From Candidatus Pseudobacter hemicellulosilyticus (GTDB taxonomy: Bacteria > Bacteroidota > Bacteroidia > Chitinophagales > Chitinophagaceae): a stretch of DNA of 64,000 nt. The stretch covers positions 2,108,001 to 2,172,000 of the forward strand of contig CP119311.1 of the NCBI GenBank assembly GCA_029202545.1, written 5' to 3'. A program made the translations under genes and the position numbers. Position 1 is the first letter of the stretch, and each line of letters starts with the position of its first letter. Under the pieces are notes generated by a model, which was not told the origin of the DNA, searched no databases, and worked only from the letters and a program-made list of their open reading frames with translations. Shown here piece after piece: positions 43,724 through 52,794 of the stretch.

Positions 43724-46687
43724 ATGAGAAAATCGCTACGCTTTTTGGTGACAACTGTGCTATTGGCATGCCTTCCGGTCTTGCTATGGGCGCAGGTAAC
43801 CGTCACCGGTACTGTCAAAGACAATAGCCAGACGCCAATCCCCGGCGCCTCCGTCCGGCTCGTCAATTCCAACCTGGGTTCCTCTACGGATGCCAGCGGT
43901 AAATTTTCCCTCAATATCCCCGGAAGCAGCGGTACGCTGGAGATCACAGCTATCGGTTTTCGTTCTTACCGGGTCTCCGTCTCCGCTTCCAATGCAGTAG
44001 TAACGGCAGTGCTGCAGGAAGATATCGGCAGGCTGGATGAAGTAGTGGTGACCGGCCTGGCCACCAGTGTTAAAAGAAGGAACCTGGCCAATGCCGTGGC
44101 CACCATCTCCAATAAGGAACTCACAGGAACAGCGCCGGCACAGACCTTTGATGCGGCTCTCAGCGGTAAGATCCCCGGCGCCCTGATCAATGCCAATTCC
44201 GGTGCGCCGGGTGGCGGCATCTCCGTAAAACTGCGCGGCGTCACTTCTGTTTTCGGGAATACCCAGCCGCTCTATGTGGTAGATGGCGTCTTCGTGGACA
44301 ACTCGTCTACAGCCGGCGGTCTGAACTCCGTTACCGGTGCGGCTGCCGGCGGTAATGCCTCCAACCAGGATAACCCTTCCAGTCGCATTGCCGATCTGCG
44401 GCCCGATGATATTGAAAACATCGAGATCCTGAAAGGCGCGTCTGCTGCGGCTATCTATGGCTCCAAAGCAGCAGCCGGCGTTGTGCTGATCACTACCCGC
44501 AGGGGTAAATCGGGCAAAACCCGGATCAGCGTCAGCCAGGACCTGGGTTTTGTAAAAGTGCGCAAGCTGCTCGGCGTTCGCCAGTTCACGGAAGCCACCG
44601 CAGCAGACCTGGGCGGCAGCGCCAGCAGCACAAATCCGGATGTTATCGCCCGCCGGGAATCATTGCGCCAGCAGTTCATTGCAGCCCGTGATGCCGGCCA
44701 GCTCTATGACTATGAAAAGGAAATGTTCGGGGAAACAGGCTTCACCCGGAACACGGCCCTCAGCATTACCGGTGGTTCTGACCGCACCAGTTTTTTCTTT
44801 TCCGCTGCCCAGCGGGATGAAGAAGGTATTGTGGAACGAACCGGCTACCGCAGCAACAGTCTTCGGCTCAATGTGGACCATCGCTTCAATGAGAATGTCA
44901 GACTGGGCGTGTCCACCAGTTATATCAATTCCTCCGCGGATCGTGGTCTTACCAACAACGATAATAATTCGGTGACCTTTGGCGTAGCCCTGGCTACCAC
45001 ACCCGGCTTTGCCCAGCTGCACAGGAATGCGCTCGGTAACTATCCCGATAATCCTTTCTCCAGTTCCAATCCATTGCAGACAAGGGACCTGATGTCCAAT
45101 AATGAAACGGTCAACCGCTTTCTGACGGGCATCACCCTGGACGCCATCTTCCAGCGCTCTGATATCTCTACTACCCGACTGGTGGCCCGCGGTGGTTTTG
45201 ATTTCTATGATCTCAAAACTTTTGCGCTGTTCCCCAGCGAGCTGCAGTTCCAGAATATCAACCAGGGTACGGCCGCCAATGGCGTTGCCCGTAACCTGAA
45301 TTCCAATATCATTCTCTCCCTCGTCAATAACCTGACCCTCTCGGATAATTTTGCCCTTACTTCTTCTGCAGGGCTTACCCAGGAGAACGGGGATTACGAC
45401 AATATCCTGGGTGTTACTACCAAGCTGGTGACCGGCCAGTCCAATATTGACCAGGGCAGCGGGCTGACGGCCAGCCAGACCCGCCGCAAATACCAGGACA
45501 ACGGCCTCTTCATCCAGGAAGAAGCCACCCTGTTTGACGCCATTACCCTGACGGCGGGGCTGCGGCTGGATAAGTCTACCAACAATGGCGATGTTTCCAA
45601 ATATTATGTATACCCGAAAGCTGGTTTCTCCTGGAACCTCACCAGCCTGGGGCTGACCAACAACGGCTTTTTCGATAACCTGAAACTTCGTGCTGCTTAT
45701 GGCGAAGCCGGTAATTTCCCGGTCTTCGGCAGTAAGTTCACTACCATGTCTATTGTTAACACCGGTGGCAATACCGGCCTGCTGGTGAATATCCTGCGTG
45801 GTTCAAAAGATATTGCACCGGAAAGGACCTCCGAGCTGGAAGCAGGGCTCGATTTCGGATTTCTCGATGGCCGCCTGAACTTTGAGTTCAGCGTCTATGA
45901 AAAAAAGATCAACGATTTCCTGCTGCAGCGGCCTTCTCCCGGTTCTTCCGGTTTTGCCAACCAGTGGCTCAATGCGGGCGATCTGCGTAACCGGGGTATT
46001 GAGCTCTCCATGCAGGCGCAGCCCATTGCTACCAAAAATGTTCGCTGGACTTCCAATACCAGTTTCTGGCTGAACCGCTCCCGCATCACCAGGCTGGTGA
46101 TTCCACCGGTCATGCTGGGCGCCTTTGGCTCCACACTCGGCAGCTACCGTATTGAAGAAGGAAGATCAGCTACCCAGATCGTGGGTATCGATGGCGACAA
46201 TGGCCTGGTAGTGCTGGGCGATAATGAACCGCGCTTCCAGATGAACTTCTATAATGAAGTGGTCTTTCTCCAGCATTTCAGTTTCCGCTTTCTCCTGCAC
46301 TGGAAACAGAAAGGGTATAATATCAATCTAAGCCAGTTCCTCAATGATATCGGCGGCACCAGCCCCGATTATGATGAGGTAGATAAAGATGGTGAGCGAA
46401 AAGGACCTGCCCGCCTGGCAGCTTCTACAGCCAGGATCTTTGTACAGGAAGCAGGCTATCTCCGCCTGCGCGAAGTGGGACTCTATTATACATTCCCGGT
46501 GATGCCGGCCAGTTTCATCAAGGGACTGCGTATAGGGGTCTCCGCTAATAACCTGTTTGTAAAAACTGATTACCAGGGCTATGATCCGGAAGTGTCCAAT
46601 TTTGGAACAGGCTTTTCCACCAGCGTGGATGTAATGCCTTTCCCTGCTTCCAAAAGAGGCAGTTTTCACCTGACCATCGATTTCTAA
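43724..46687 (+). CDS. SusC-family TonB-dependent receptor without STN domain
   Basis: 987 residues. Signal peptide 1-25 ('LACLPVLLWAQ'), a carboxypeptidase-regulatory-like domain (about 27-110, 'VTGTVKDNSQTPIPGASVRL'), plug ('PLYVVDGVFVDNSST', 'IEILKGASAAAIYGSKAAAGVVLI') and barrel. No STN domain and no adjacent FecIR, so it is not self-signalling. This is the compact type common in Bacteroidota, often with a C-terminal 'SANNLFVKTDYQGYDPEVS' stretch, present here. It forms a pair with the SusD encoded 16 bases downstream. Confidence 0.95.
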   Translation: MRKSLRFLVTTVLLACLPVLLWAQVTVTGTVKDNSQTPIPGASVRLVNSNLGSSTDASGKFSLNIPGSSGTLEITAIGFRSYRVSVSASNAVVTAVLQEDIGRLDEVVVTGLATSVKRRNLANAVATISNKELTGTAPAQTFDAALSGKIPGALINANSGAPGGGISVKLRGVTSVFGNTQPLYVVDGVFVDNSSTAGGLNSVTGAAAGGNASNQDNPSSRIADLRPDDIENIEILKGASAAAIYGSKAAAGVVLITTRRGKSGKTRISVSQDLGFVKVRKLLGVRQFTEATAADLGGSASSTNPDVIARRESLRQQFIAARDAGQLYDYEKEMFGETGFTRNTALSITGGSDRTSFFFSAAQRDEEGIVERTGYRSNSLRLNVDHRFNENVRLGVSTSYINSSADRGLTNNDNNSVTFGVALATTPGFAQLHRNALGNYPDNPFSSSNPLQTRDLMSNNETVNRFLTGITLDAIFQRSDISTTRLVARGGFDFYDLKTFALFPSELQFQNINQGTAANGVARNLNSNIILSLVNNLTLSDNFALTSSAGLTQENGDYDNILGVTTKLVTGQSNIDQGSGLTASQTRRKYQDNGLFIQEEATLFDAITLTAGLRLDKSTNNGDVSKYYVYPKAGFSWNLTSLGLTNNGFFDNLKLRAAYGEAGNFPVFGSKFTTMSIVNTGGNTGLLVNILRGSKDIAPERTSELEAGLDFGFLDGRLNFEFSVYEKKINDFLLQRPSPGSSGFANQWLNAGDLRNRGIELSMQAQPIATKNVRWTSNTSFWLNRSRITRLVIPPVMLGAFGSTLGSYRIEEGRSATQIVGIDGDNGLVVLGDNEPRFQMNFYNEVVFLQHFSFRFLLHWKQKGYNINLSQFLNDIGGTSPDYDEVDKDGERKGPARLAASTARIFVQEAGYLRLREVGLYYTFPVMPASFIKGLRIGVSANNLFVKTDYQGYDPEVSNFGTGFSTSVDVMPFPASKRGSFHLTIDF

Positions 46688-46703
46688 CAAAAAAAATTAT
46701 CGG

Positions 46704-48002
46704 ATGAAAAAGCTAATCATACTACAGTTACTGGCCGGATCGGTCCTGCTGATCTCCTGCAAAAAAGACATCGGCAGCCTGAACGGGATCAGTATTGACG
46801 ACCTGCTGGGCAATGCCAGTCGCACGCAGCTCAACAGCGTAGTGACCGGTACAGAAGCAGGTATGCGCAACAATATCAATTTTTACCTGGATGCCACCGG
46901 CGTCATTGGCCGGGAGATGTACCGCTTTGCGGGTTCGGAGCCACGTTACAATTCAGAGTTGCTGGGCTTTGAAGAAAATACCCTCAACAACAATACGTTT
47001 TATATCACCAATCCCTGGAATGCCCGCTATCGCGTGGTCAAGAACTGCAATATCCTCATAGAGGCGGCTACCAACAGTACTTTTATCAGTGAGGAAGAAA
47101 GAAAAGGCTATCTCGGTTTTGCCAAAACCATCAAAGCTTACCAGTTATTGCTCAACCTCAATATGACCTACCAGAATGGCGTCAGGGTAGAAGTGGATGA
47201 TCCGGAAGATCCGGGTCCGCTGCTCAGCTATGAGGAGTCGCTGGCGGCTATTGCGGGGCTGCTGGATGCCGGCAGGACTGATCTTACCGGTGCGGCTATT
47301 ATTTTCACCCTGGCCGCCGGTTTTACCGGTTTTGATGATGCCGCCGGGCTCATCCGTTTCAACCGGGCGCTGGCTGCAAGGGTAGCGGTGTACAGGAAGT
47401 TATGGGGAGAAGCGCTGACAGCTCTTAATGAATCCTTCCTGGATCTTACGGGACCTTTCAATACCGGTGTGTATTCCAGTTTTTCCACCGGCCCCAATGA
47501 CCAGCTGAACCCTGTGTTCCTGCCCCAGAACAATAAAGGGGAGATCCGGCTGGCGCACCCCTCCTATGCGCAGGATATCCTACCGGGGGACGACCGGCTG
47601 GCCAAAGCCCCGCTCCGGACCGAGGCAGCCTCGCAGGATGGGCTCACCAGCAACCGGGATGTCTGGGTCTATACTTCCAGTACGGCGCCGCTGACCATTA
47701 TCCGGAATGAAGAACTGATACTGCTGTACGCGGAGGCTAATATTACCGTCAACCCCGGGCTTGCCGCTACCACGCTAAACCGGATCAGGGGTGGTCACAA
47801 CCTGACACCCCTCACGGGTAATATTACGGAAGCCGTCCTGGTGACGGATTTGTTGTACCAACGTCGATATTCCCTTTTCTATGAGGGGCACCGCTGGGTG
47901 GATCTGCGCCGGTATAACCACCTGAATGAGTTGCCCACAGACAGGACGGAGGACGATGTCTGGGAGCAGTTTCCCGTTCCGCTCACCGAAGGCGGCAATT
48001 AA
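46704..48002 (+). CDS. RagB/SusD-family lipoprotein
   Basis: 432 residues with a lipoprotein signal ('IILQLLAGSVLLISC', Cys20). SusD-like helices ('GFAKTIKAYQLLLNLNMTYQNGV', 'ILLYAEANI') and 'YEGHRWVDLRRYNHL' near the end. It is shorter than the other SusD proteins here and ends in 'FPVPLTEGGN' rather than the usual 'PIPQSEI' type tail. It is the partner of the SusC ending 16 bases upstream; a terminator follows after 24 bases. Confidence 0.93.
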   Translation: MKKLIILQLLAGSVLLISCKKDIGSLNGISIDDLLGNASRTQLNSVVTGTEAGMRNNINFYLDATGVIGREMYRFAGSEPRYNSELLGFEENTLNNNTFYITNPWNARYRVVKNCNILIEAATNSTFISEEERKGYLGFAKTIKAYQLLLNLNMTYQNGVRVEVDDPEDPGPLLSYEESLAAIAGLLDAGRTDLTGAAIIFTLAAGFTGFDDAAGLIRFNRALAARVAVYRKLWGEALTALNESFLDLTGPFNTGVYSSFSTGPNDQLNPVFLPQNNKGEIRLAHPSYAQDILPGDDRLAKAPLRTEAASQDGLTSNRDVWVYTSSTAPLTIIRNEELILLYAEANITVNPGLAATTLNRIRGGHNLTPLTGNITEAVLVTDLLYQRRYSLFYEGHRWVDLRRYNHLNELPTDRTEDDVWEQFPVPLTEGGN

Positions 48003-48026
48003 TCTGGTCCCCCAATCCCTTTTCCC

Positions 48027-48060
48027 GGGCCCGTTCCAGAAACGGGCCCTTTTTTATTTT
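48027..48060 (+). terminator. Rho-independent terminator after susD
   Basis: A 9-base perfect stem GGGCCCGTT/AACGGGCCC with a 5-base loop, followed by TTTTTTATTTT. Confidence 0.93.
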
Positions 48061-48080
48061 CCGCTTTTCGGTCTATCGCC

Positions 48081-48088
48081 TATTTTTG
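48081..48088 (+). promoter_or_regulatory. -7 promoter element of purA
   Basis: TATTTTTG is an exact match to TAnnTTTG, 65 bases before the purA start and just after the preceding terminator. A weak TTTT lies about 20 bases upstream at the -33 position. Confidence 0.45.
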
Positions 48089-48153
48089 CCCCCGCATTTC
48101 ACCCCCGGGCGTACTGTCAGAGGGTAGCACTATCACTCAAATATTCTGATCAA

Positions 48154-49416
48154 ATGGTTGATGTATTATTAGGCCTGCAATGGGGCGACGAAGGGAAAGG
48201 TAAGATTGTGGATTATTTCGCTCCTCAGTACGATCTGATCGCCCGCTTCCAGGGAGGTCCCAATGCTGGTCATACCCTCTATGTAAACGACAGGAAAGTT
48301 GTACTGCACCAGGTGCCTTCCGGCATTTTTCATGAAAATACCATTAACCTGATCGGTAATGGCGTGGTACTGGATCCTGTGACCCTGAAAAAGGAATGCG
48401 ATACCATCGCGTCTTTTGGTATTGATTTCCGCAAGAACCTTTATATCTCTGAAAGGACCCATCTCATCCTGCCTACCCATCGGGCGCTGGACAAAGCTTC
48501 CGAGCAGTCCAAAGGCAATGAAAAGATCGGTTCTACCCTCAAAGGCATCGGCCCCGCATACATGGATAAAACAGGCCGTAACGGGCTGCGTGTGGGCGAT
48601 CTGCTGGACAAGAACTTCACCACCAATTATATCAGGCTCCGCCTGAAACACCAGAAATTACTGGACGGTCTCAATTTTCACGAGGATATCTCCGCATGGG
48701 AAGAAGAGTATTTTGAAGCCCTGGAATTCCTGAAAGGATTCCAGATCGTGAACGGCGAATACTTCATCAATGAAAAGATCCGTCAGGGTAAAAAAGTACT
48801 GGCAGAAGGCGCTCAGGGCAGCATGCTGGATGTAGATTTCGGCACCTTCCCCTTTGTTACCTCTTCCAATACCATCTCAGCCGGCGTTTGTACCGGCCTG
48901 GGTGTGGCGCCGCAAAAGATCCGTGACGTGATCGGCGTTACCAAGGCCTATTGCACCCGCGTAGGCAGCGGACCTTTCCCCACTGAACTGAATGATGCTA
49001 CCGGCGAAGAACTGCGTAAGATTGGCAGTGAATTCGGTGCTACCACTGGACGCCCCAGACGTTGTGGCTGGATTGACCTGGTTGCCCTTAACTTTGCCTG
49101 TATGGTGAATGGCGTTACCAAGCTGGTAATGACCAAGGCCGATGTACTGGATGCTTTTGATGAGTTGAAAGTGTGTACAGGGTACCTTGTTGACGGCAAG
49201 CCTACCAACCAGGTTCCCTTCCAGATGAACCGGCTGGCCATAGAACCTGAACTGAAAGCTTTCAAAGGCTGGAAAAAGGACATCACTGCCCTGAAATCCG
49301 CCACAGAACTGCCGGAAGTTATGCAGCAATATGTTGCCTTCATCAATGAATACCTGGGGGTCAGCGTAGCGTATATTTCCAATGGGCCTGGTCGCGATCA
49401 ATTAATAGAAATTTAG
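48154..49416 (+). CDS. purA: Adenylosuccinate synthetase
   Basis: Joins IMP and aspartate using GTP, the first step from IMP to AMP. 420 residues from the ATG at 48154 (MVDVLLGLQWGDEGKGK); the longer frame from 47926 overlaps susD and the terminator. The GDEGKGK P-loop is at about 10-16, with 'GPNAGHTLY', 'GSTLKGIGPAYMDK', 'EGAQGSMLDVDFGTFPFVTSSN' split across the active site, and 'TTGRPRRCGWIDL'. Full family length, all landmark motifs present. It is a single-gene unit with its own presumed promoter. Confidence 0.98.
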   Translation: MVDVLLGLQWGDEGKGKIVDYFAPQYDLIARFQGGPNAGHTLYVNDRKVVLHQVPSGIFHENTINLIGNGVVLDPVTLKKECDTIASFGIDFRKNLYISERTHLILPTHRALDKASEQSKGNEKIGSTLKGIGPAYMDKTGRNGLRVGDLLDKNFTTNYIRLRLKHQKLLDGLNFHEDISAWEEEYFEALEFLKGFQIVNGEYFINEKIRQGKKVLAEGAQGSMLDVDFGTFPFVTSSNTISAGVCTGLGVAPQKIRDVIGVTKAYCTRVGSGPFPTELNDATGEELRKIGSEFGATTGRPRRCGWIDLVALNFACMVNGVTKLVMTKADVLDAFDELKVCTGYLVDGKPTNQVPFQMNRLAIEPELKAFKGWKKDITALKSATELPEVMQQYVAFINEYLGVSVAYISNGPGRDQLIEI

Positions 49417-49679
49417 TAGTTTCATAGTAGACTTGATCAGCATCAGCATTCCCGGCGGAATGGCAAAAAAACAGTAGTTTTCAGTACTAAATATTTGATT
49501 GTTTACCGGTCATACGTATCTTGACAGGGAATCCGGCTTTGGCTGAATAATGATTTTTGCGTTGACAGGCAAGGTGTTTTTCAAGAGAGTAACCGTTATT
49601 TTTCTCGTAAAAATTTTTTCAAAAAAGTTTGGCGGATTAAAAACTTCGCTGAAATTTTACAACACAATCTTACCAGACA

Positions 49680-50156
49680 ATGGCAGCAAAATCTGACAAG
49701 AAAAAAGAGACCGGCGGAAACCCTGCACCAAAGTCTTCTAAGGAAGATCCAAAGAAAGCACCTTCCAAATCCAAAAAGAAGGAAACGGAAGATGAGGAGG
49801 ATGATCTTGAAGAGGATGAGGAGCTGGATACGCCGAAGGCTCCAAAGAAAGGAGGCAAGGCGCCTTCTAAGAAAAAGGATGATGACGATGACTCCGATGA
49901 GGAGGAAGAGGACATCGATGAGGATGAATTAGACGATTGGGAAAAACCCGAGGAAGAAGAAGAGTGGGATCCTGATTTCGAAGAGTTCGACCTTCCAAAA
50001 TCGAAAACCAAGAAAGCAGGCGGCGGCAGCAGCAGCAGCAGCGGTGCCGGCAAAAAAGGCAAGGAAGACGATGATGATCTTGGCCTGGACGATGAGTTCA
50101 AGGACATGGACCTGTTCAACGACAGGGGATTTGACGATGAGGATGATGATTTTTAA
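49680..50156 (+). CDS. Highly charged disordered protein
   Basis: 158 residues, more than half Asp, Glu, Lys or Ser. A Lys-rich first third ('KSDKKKET', 'KKAPSKSKKKE') alternates with Asp/Glu runs ('EDEEDDLEEDEEL', 'DDDDDSDEEEEDIDEDEL') and a Gly/Ser linker, ending in 'DRGFDDEDDDF'. No fold, signal peptide or enzyme motif is visible. The minus strand shows a Ser-rich open frame that is a mirror of the biased codons. Translation of the plus strand is supported by the conserved-looking acidic/aromatic patches ('WEKPEEEEEWDPDFEEFDLP'). It may bind basic proteins or nucleic-acid complexes, but that is a guess. The 263-base gap before it (49417-49679) holds no feature I can support. Confidence 0.72.
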   Translation: MAAKSDKKKETGGNPAPKSSKEDPKKAPSKSKKKETEDEEDDLEEDEELDTPKAPKKGGKAPSKKKDDDDDSDEEEEDIDEDELDDWEKPEEEEEWDPDFEEFDLPKSKTKKAGGGSSSSSGAGKKGKEDDDDLGLDDEFKDMDLFNDRGFDDEDDDF

Positions 50157-50187
50157 CCAGTGATTTGCCAATCACTTTACTGCTAAT

Positions 50188-51495
50188 GTGGATAGAAGCT
50201 TCACTTCGTTTCCGATAACCGATTTTCAGCAAACGAAATTGCAAATGTTGAACTGGGCCTCCCGGTTCAGCATTTGTTGTTTTTTGGATAACCAGTTATA
50301 CCAGGCGCCTCACCATAGTTTTGAATGCCTGCTGGCCGCCGGCGCTACCCGCCAGTTCCAGGCCACCGCAGGCCAGGCGCTGGACCAGCTGGCCGCCTTC
50401 CACCAGGCTGATCCCGACTGGCTCTTTGGACACCTCAGCTATGATCTCAAGAATGAGCTGTACCCGCTTCAGAGCCAGCACCCCGATGGCATCGGCTTCC
50501 CCGACCTTTTCTTTTTTGTGCCTGAATATCTTTTACAGTTGTCCGAAACGGAACTGCGGATCGGTATGGCCGGCCAGGCAGCCGGTACGGCGGAACAGGT
50601 ATTTAACGAGATCAGGAATACGGCCCTGCCGGACAACAGCAATGCACCGGCAACTACACCCGTTTCCATCCACCACCGGATCAGCCGGCAGGACTACCTG
50701 GATACTATCCGCAGACTGCAACAGCATATCCTGCGGGGGGATTGTTACGAGCTGAACTTCTGCCAGGAGTTCTATGCTCCTGATACCACTATCCAGCCGC
50801 TGGCAGCCTACAGGGCACTCAGCGCCGCTTCTCCCAATCCCTTTGCCGCCTTTTACCGCCTGGACCACCGTTACCTGCTTTGCGCCAGCCCGGAACGTTA
50901 CCTGAAGAAGACGGGCGACAGGATCTGGTCGCAGCCCATCAAGGGCACTGCCCGCCGGGACAGGAATGACCCGGCCGTGGATGAGCAGAACAAAATCAGC
51001 CTGCAAGAGAGCAGCAAGGAGCGCTCCGAGAATGTGATGGTGGTGGACCTGGTCCGCAATGACCTTTCAAAGGTCTGTACCGAAGGATCGGTGCAGGTGG
51101 ATGAGCTTTGTGCCATCTACAGCTTTCCACAGGTTCACCAGATGATCTCCACGGTAAGCGGCCTGTTGCCCGAAGGGCATTCCTTTGTGGAACCCATCCG
51201 GGCCAGCTTCCCCATGGGCTCCATGACCGGCGCTCCCAAGCTGCGGGTCATGCAGCTGATAGAACAATATGAACAGAGCAGGCGGGGGCTGTTCTCCGGC
51301 TCCGTAGGCTATATTACGCCGGAAGGCAATATTGATTTCAATGTGGTGATCCGCAGCCTGCTCTACAATGCGGCTACCCGCTACCTCTCTTTCCCCGCCG
51401 GTTCGGCTATTACCTTTTACAGCGATCCGGAACAGGAATATGCCGAATGCCTCCTGAAAGCGGAAGCCATCCAGAAAGTATTACAGGAATTGTAA
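50188..51495 (+). CDS. pabB: Aminodeoxychorismate synthase component I (PabB-like)
   Basis: Chorismate-utilising enzyme that makes 4-amino-4-deoxychorismate for folate. 435 residues from a GTG at 50188. The first residues ('RSFTSFPITDFQQTKLQML') fit the family N-terminus, so I prefer GTG to the ATG at 50245. The chorismate-binding domain (about 165-430) has 'GDCYELNFCQEF', 'PIKGTARRDRNDP', 'SSKERSENVMVVDLVRNDLS', 'FPMGSMTGAPKLRVM' and 'GSVGYITPEGNIDFNVVIR'. The closely related anthranilate synthase TrpE cannot be excluded, but no trp genes or glutamine amidotransferase gene are nearby. Confidence 0.9.
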   Translation: MDRSFTSFPITDFQQTKLQMLNWASRFSICCFLDNQLYQAPHHSFECLLAAGATRQFQATAGQALDQLAAFHQADPDWLFGHLSYDLKNELYPLQSQHPDGIGFPDLFFFVPEYLLQLSETELRIGMAGQAAGTAEQVFNEIRNTALPDNSNAPATTPVSIHHRISRQDYLDTIRRLQQHILRGDCYELNFCQEFYAPDTTIQPLAAYRALSAASPNPFAAFYRLDHRYLLCASPERYLKKTGDRIWSQPIKGTARRDRNDPAVDEQNKISLQESSKERSENVMVVDLVRNDLSKVCTEGSVQVDELCAIYSFPQVHQMISTVSGLLPEGHSFVEPIRASFPMGSMTGAPKLRVMQLIEQYEQSRRGLFSGSVGYITPEGNIDFNVVIRSLLYNAATRYLSFPAGSAITFYSDPEQEYAECLLKAEAIQKVLQEL

Positions 51496-51509
51496 GGTGG
51501 AAATGCAAA

Positions 51510-51529
51510 AAGCCGCCAGGAGGCGGCTT
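51510..51529 (-). terminator. Terminator of the lytic transglycosylase operon
   Basis: AAGCCGCC pairs with GGCGGCTT around a 4-base loop. On the minus strand it is followed by TTTTTGCATTT, 28 bases past the transglycosylase stop. Confidence 0.75.
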
Positions 51530-51557
51530 CTGCAAATATTCTTAAACAACAGTTTCG

Positions 51558-52685
51558 TCATTTCCTGCCACCCTTATCCGAGGATACGGAGGAGCCACTC
51601 AGCATCAGCTGAACGGATTCATGCAGGATAGTATACTTATTGGCCATAAAGAGGTCCATCTTGGGAGCAGGCAACTTCAGCTCATAGGCATTGTCTGCAC
51701 TGGCCATCTTCTTGTCAAAATCAGGATTATACCGGTTAAAGGTATCCAAGTCCATCAGCACGTTACGGGCAATGATGGTGGAATGGTACTTGCCGGAAAC
51801 GGTCACGCTCTTACAGGCGTTCAGCTCTTCGGAGCTGAGGCGGCGGTTGAGCAGGTAGGTAGCGGTTACCCCCATCTGTTCAGTGGCTTCAGCCTTGGTC
51901 AGGGTAGTGATGCCGCCCTGTCCTTCAAAAACGTAGTGGGTGCCGATGAATTTCTTCACATGCGTCCGGGATTCGGCGGGCAGGTAATACTGGAGGTCCC
52001 AGAAATTACGGCTACCGCTTTTTTTGATGGCGCTGTACACGTTGCCAGGTCCGCCGTTATAGGCGGCAATCACCAGGAGCCAGTCGCCAAACTCATTATA
52101 CAGGTCGCGGAGGTATTTGGCCGCGGCATGGGTGCTCTTGTAGAAATCGGTGCGTTCGTCCCTGGCATGGGTCACTTTCAGGCCCAGCAGGCGGGCGGTA
52201 CCGGGCATGAACTGCCAGGGCCCTACGGCGCCGGCCCAGGAGACGGCGGTCCTTTTAAGTTTACTTTCTATTACGGCCAGGTACTTCAGCTCGGTGGGCA
52301 GGCCATAGTGGGACAGGATACCATCCATCATATTGAAGTAGGGGCGGCCCCAACCCTTCATTTCCAGGAGATCGTCACTATGCTTGTCCATATAATCTTC
52401 CACAAAACGAATGGCGCGTGGGTTCAGGCGAACGTTGCTGGCGTCGGTGACGGCGTCAAACAGGTTGCTGAAGCCTACCTTGGGATCAGCCGAATCGGCT
52501 TTCCGGGCAGACAGAACGGTGGTGTTCCAAAACAATTTGTAGGCCCCGGCCTTTTTGGCCAGGTACGTATTGGTTGCAGAGGCTGCGATGGTAGCGGCGG
52601 GTTTATCCTCGCTACGGGTTGCAGAGGCCATCGTGAACCATACCAGGCTAAGTAAGCTGGCGAATAACAGTTTTCGTTTCATCAT
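51558..52685 (-). CDS. Membrane-associated lytic murein transglycosylase (MltD-like)
   Basis: Cleaves peptidoglycan glycan strands without water. 375 residues; start MMKRK, with the second Met also possible. Export signal 1-22. The SLT catalytic domain (about 105-260) has the catalytic Glu in 'YLAVIESKLKRTAVSWAGAVG', then 'PWQFMPGTARLLGL' and 'AAYNGGPGNV'. The region after it ('LNACKSVTVSGKYHSTIIARNV') resembles the MltD linker, but no LysM repeats follow, so it is a short form. It lies in line with gatA and tatA on the same strand. Confidence 0.92.
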   Translation of the reverse strand: MMKRKLLFASLLSLVWFTMASATRSEDKPAATIAASATNTYLAKKAGAYKLFWNTTVLSARKADSADPKVGFSNLFDAVTDASNVRLNPRAIRFVEDYMDKHSDDLLEMKGWGRPYFNMMDGILSHYGLPTELKYLAVIESKLKRTAVSWAGAVGPWQFMPGTARLLGLKVTHARDERTDFYKSTHAAAKYLRDLYNEFGDWLLVIAAYNGGPGNVYSAIKKSGSRNFWDLQYYLPAESRTHVKKFIGTHYVFEGQGGITTLTKAEATEQMGVTATYLLNRRLSSEELNACKSVTVSGKYHSTIIARNVLMDLDTFNRYNPDFDKKMASADNAYELKLPAPKMDLFMANKYTILHESVQLMLSGSSVSSDKGGRK

Positions 52686-52794
52686 CGTTTGTTTAGCACA
52701 ATAATGCGACCCTGCAGGTATGGATTAAAACGGATGATGGTTTAGATAGGATTGGAAATAGAGCGGTGCAGTTTGATTGTCCGGGGGTCTGTTG

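Noticed and set aside
49670..50119. Ser-rich minus-strand frame opposite the acidic protein
   Set aside because: GAT/GAG/GAA-rich codons read as Ser/Phe/Leu on the other strand; no start context or motif favours it.
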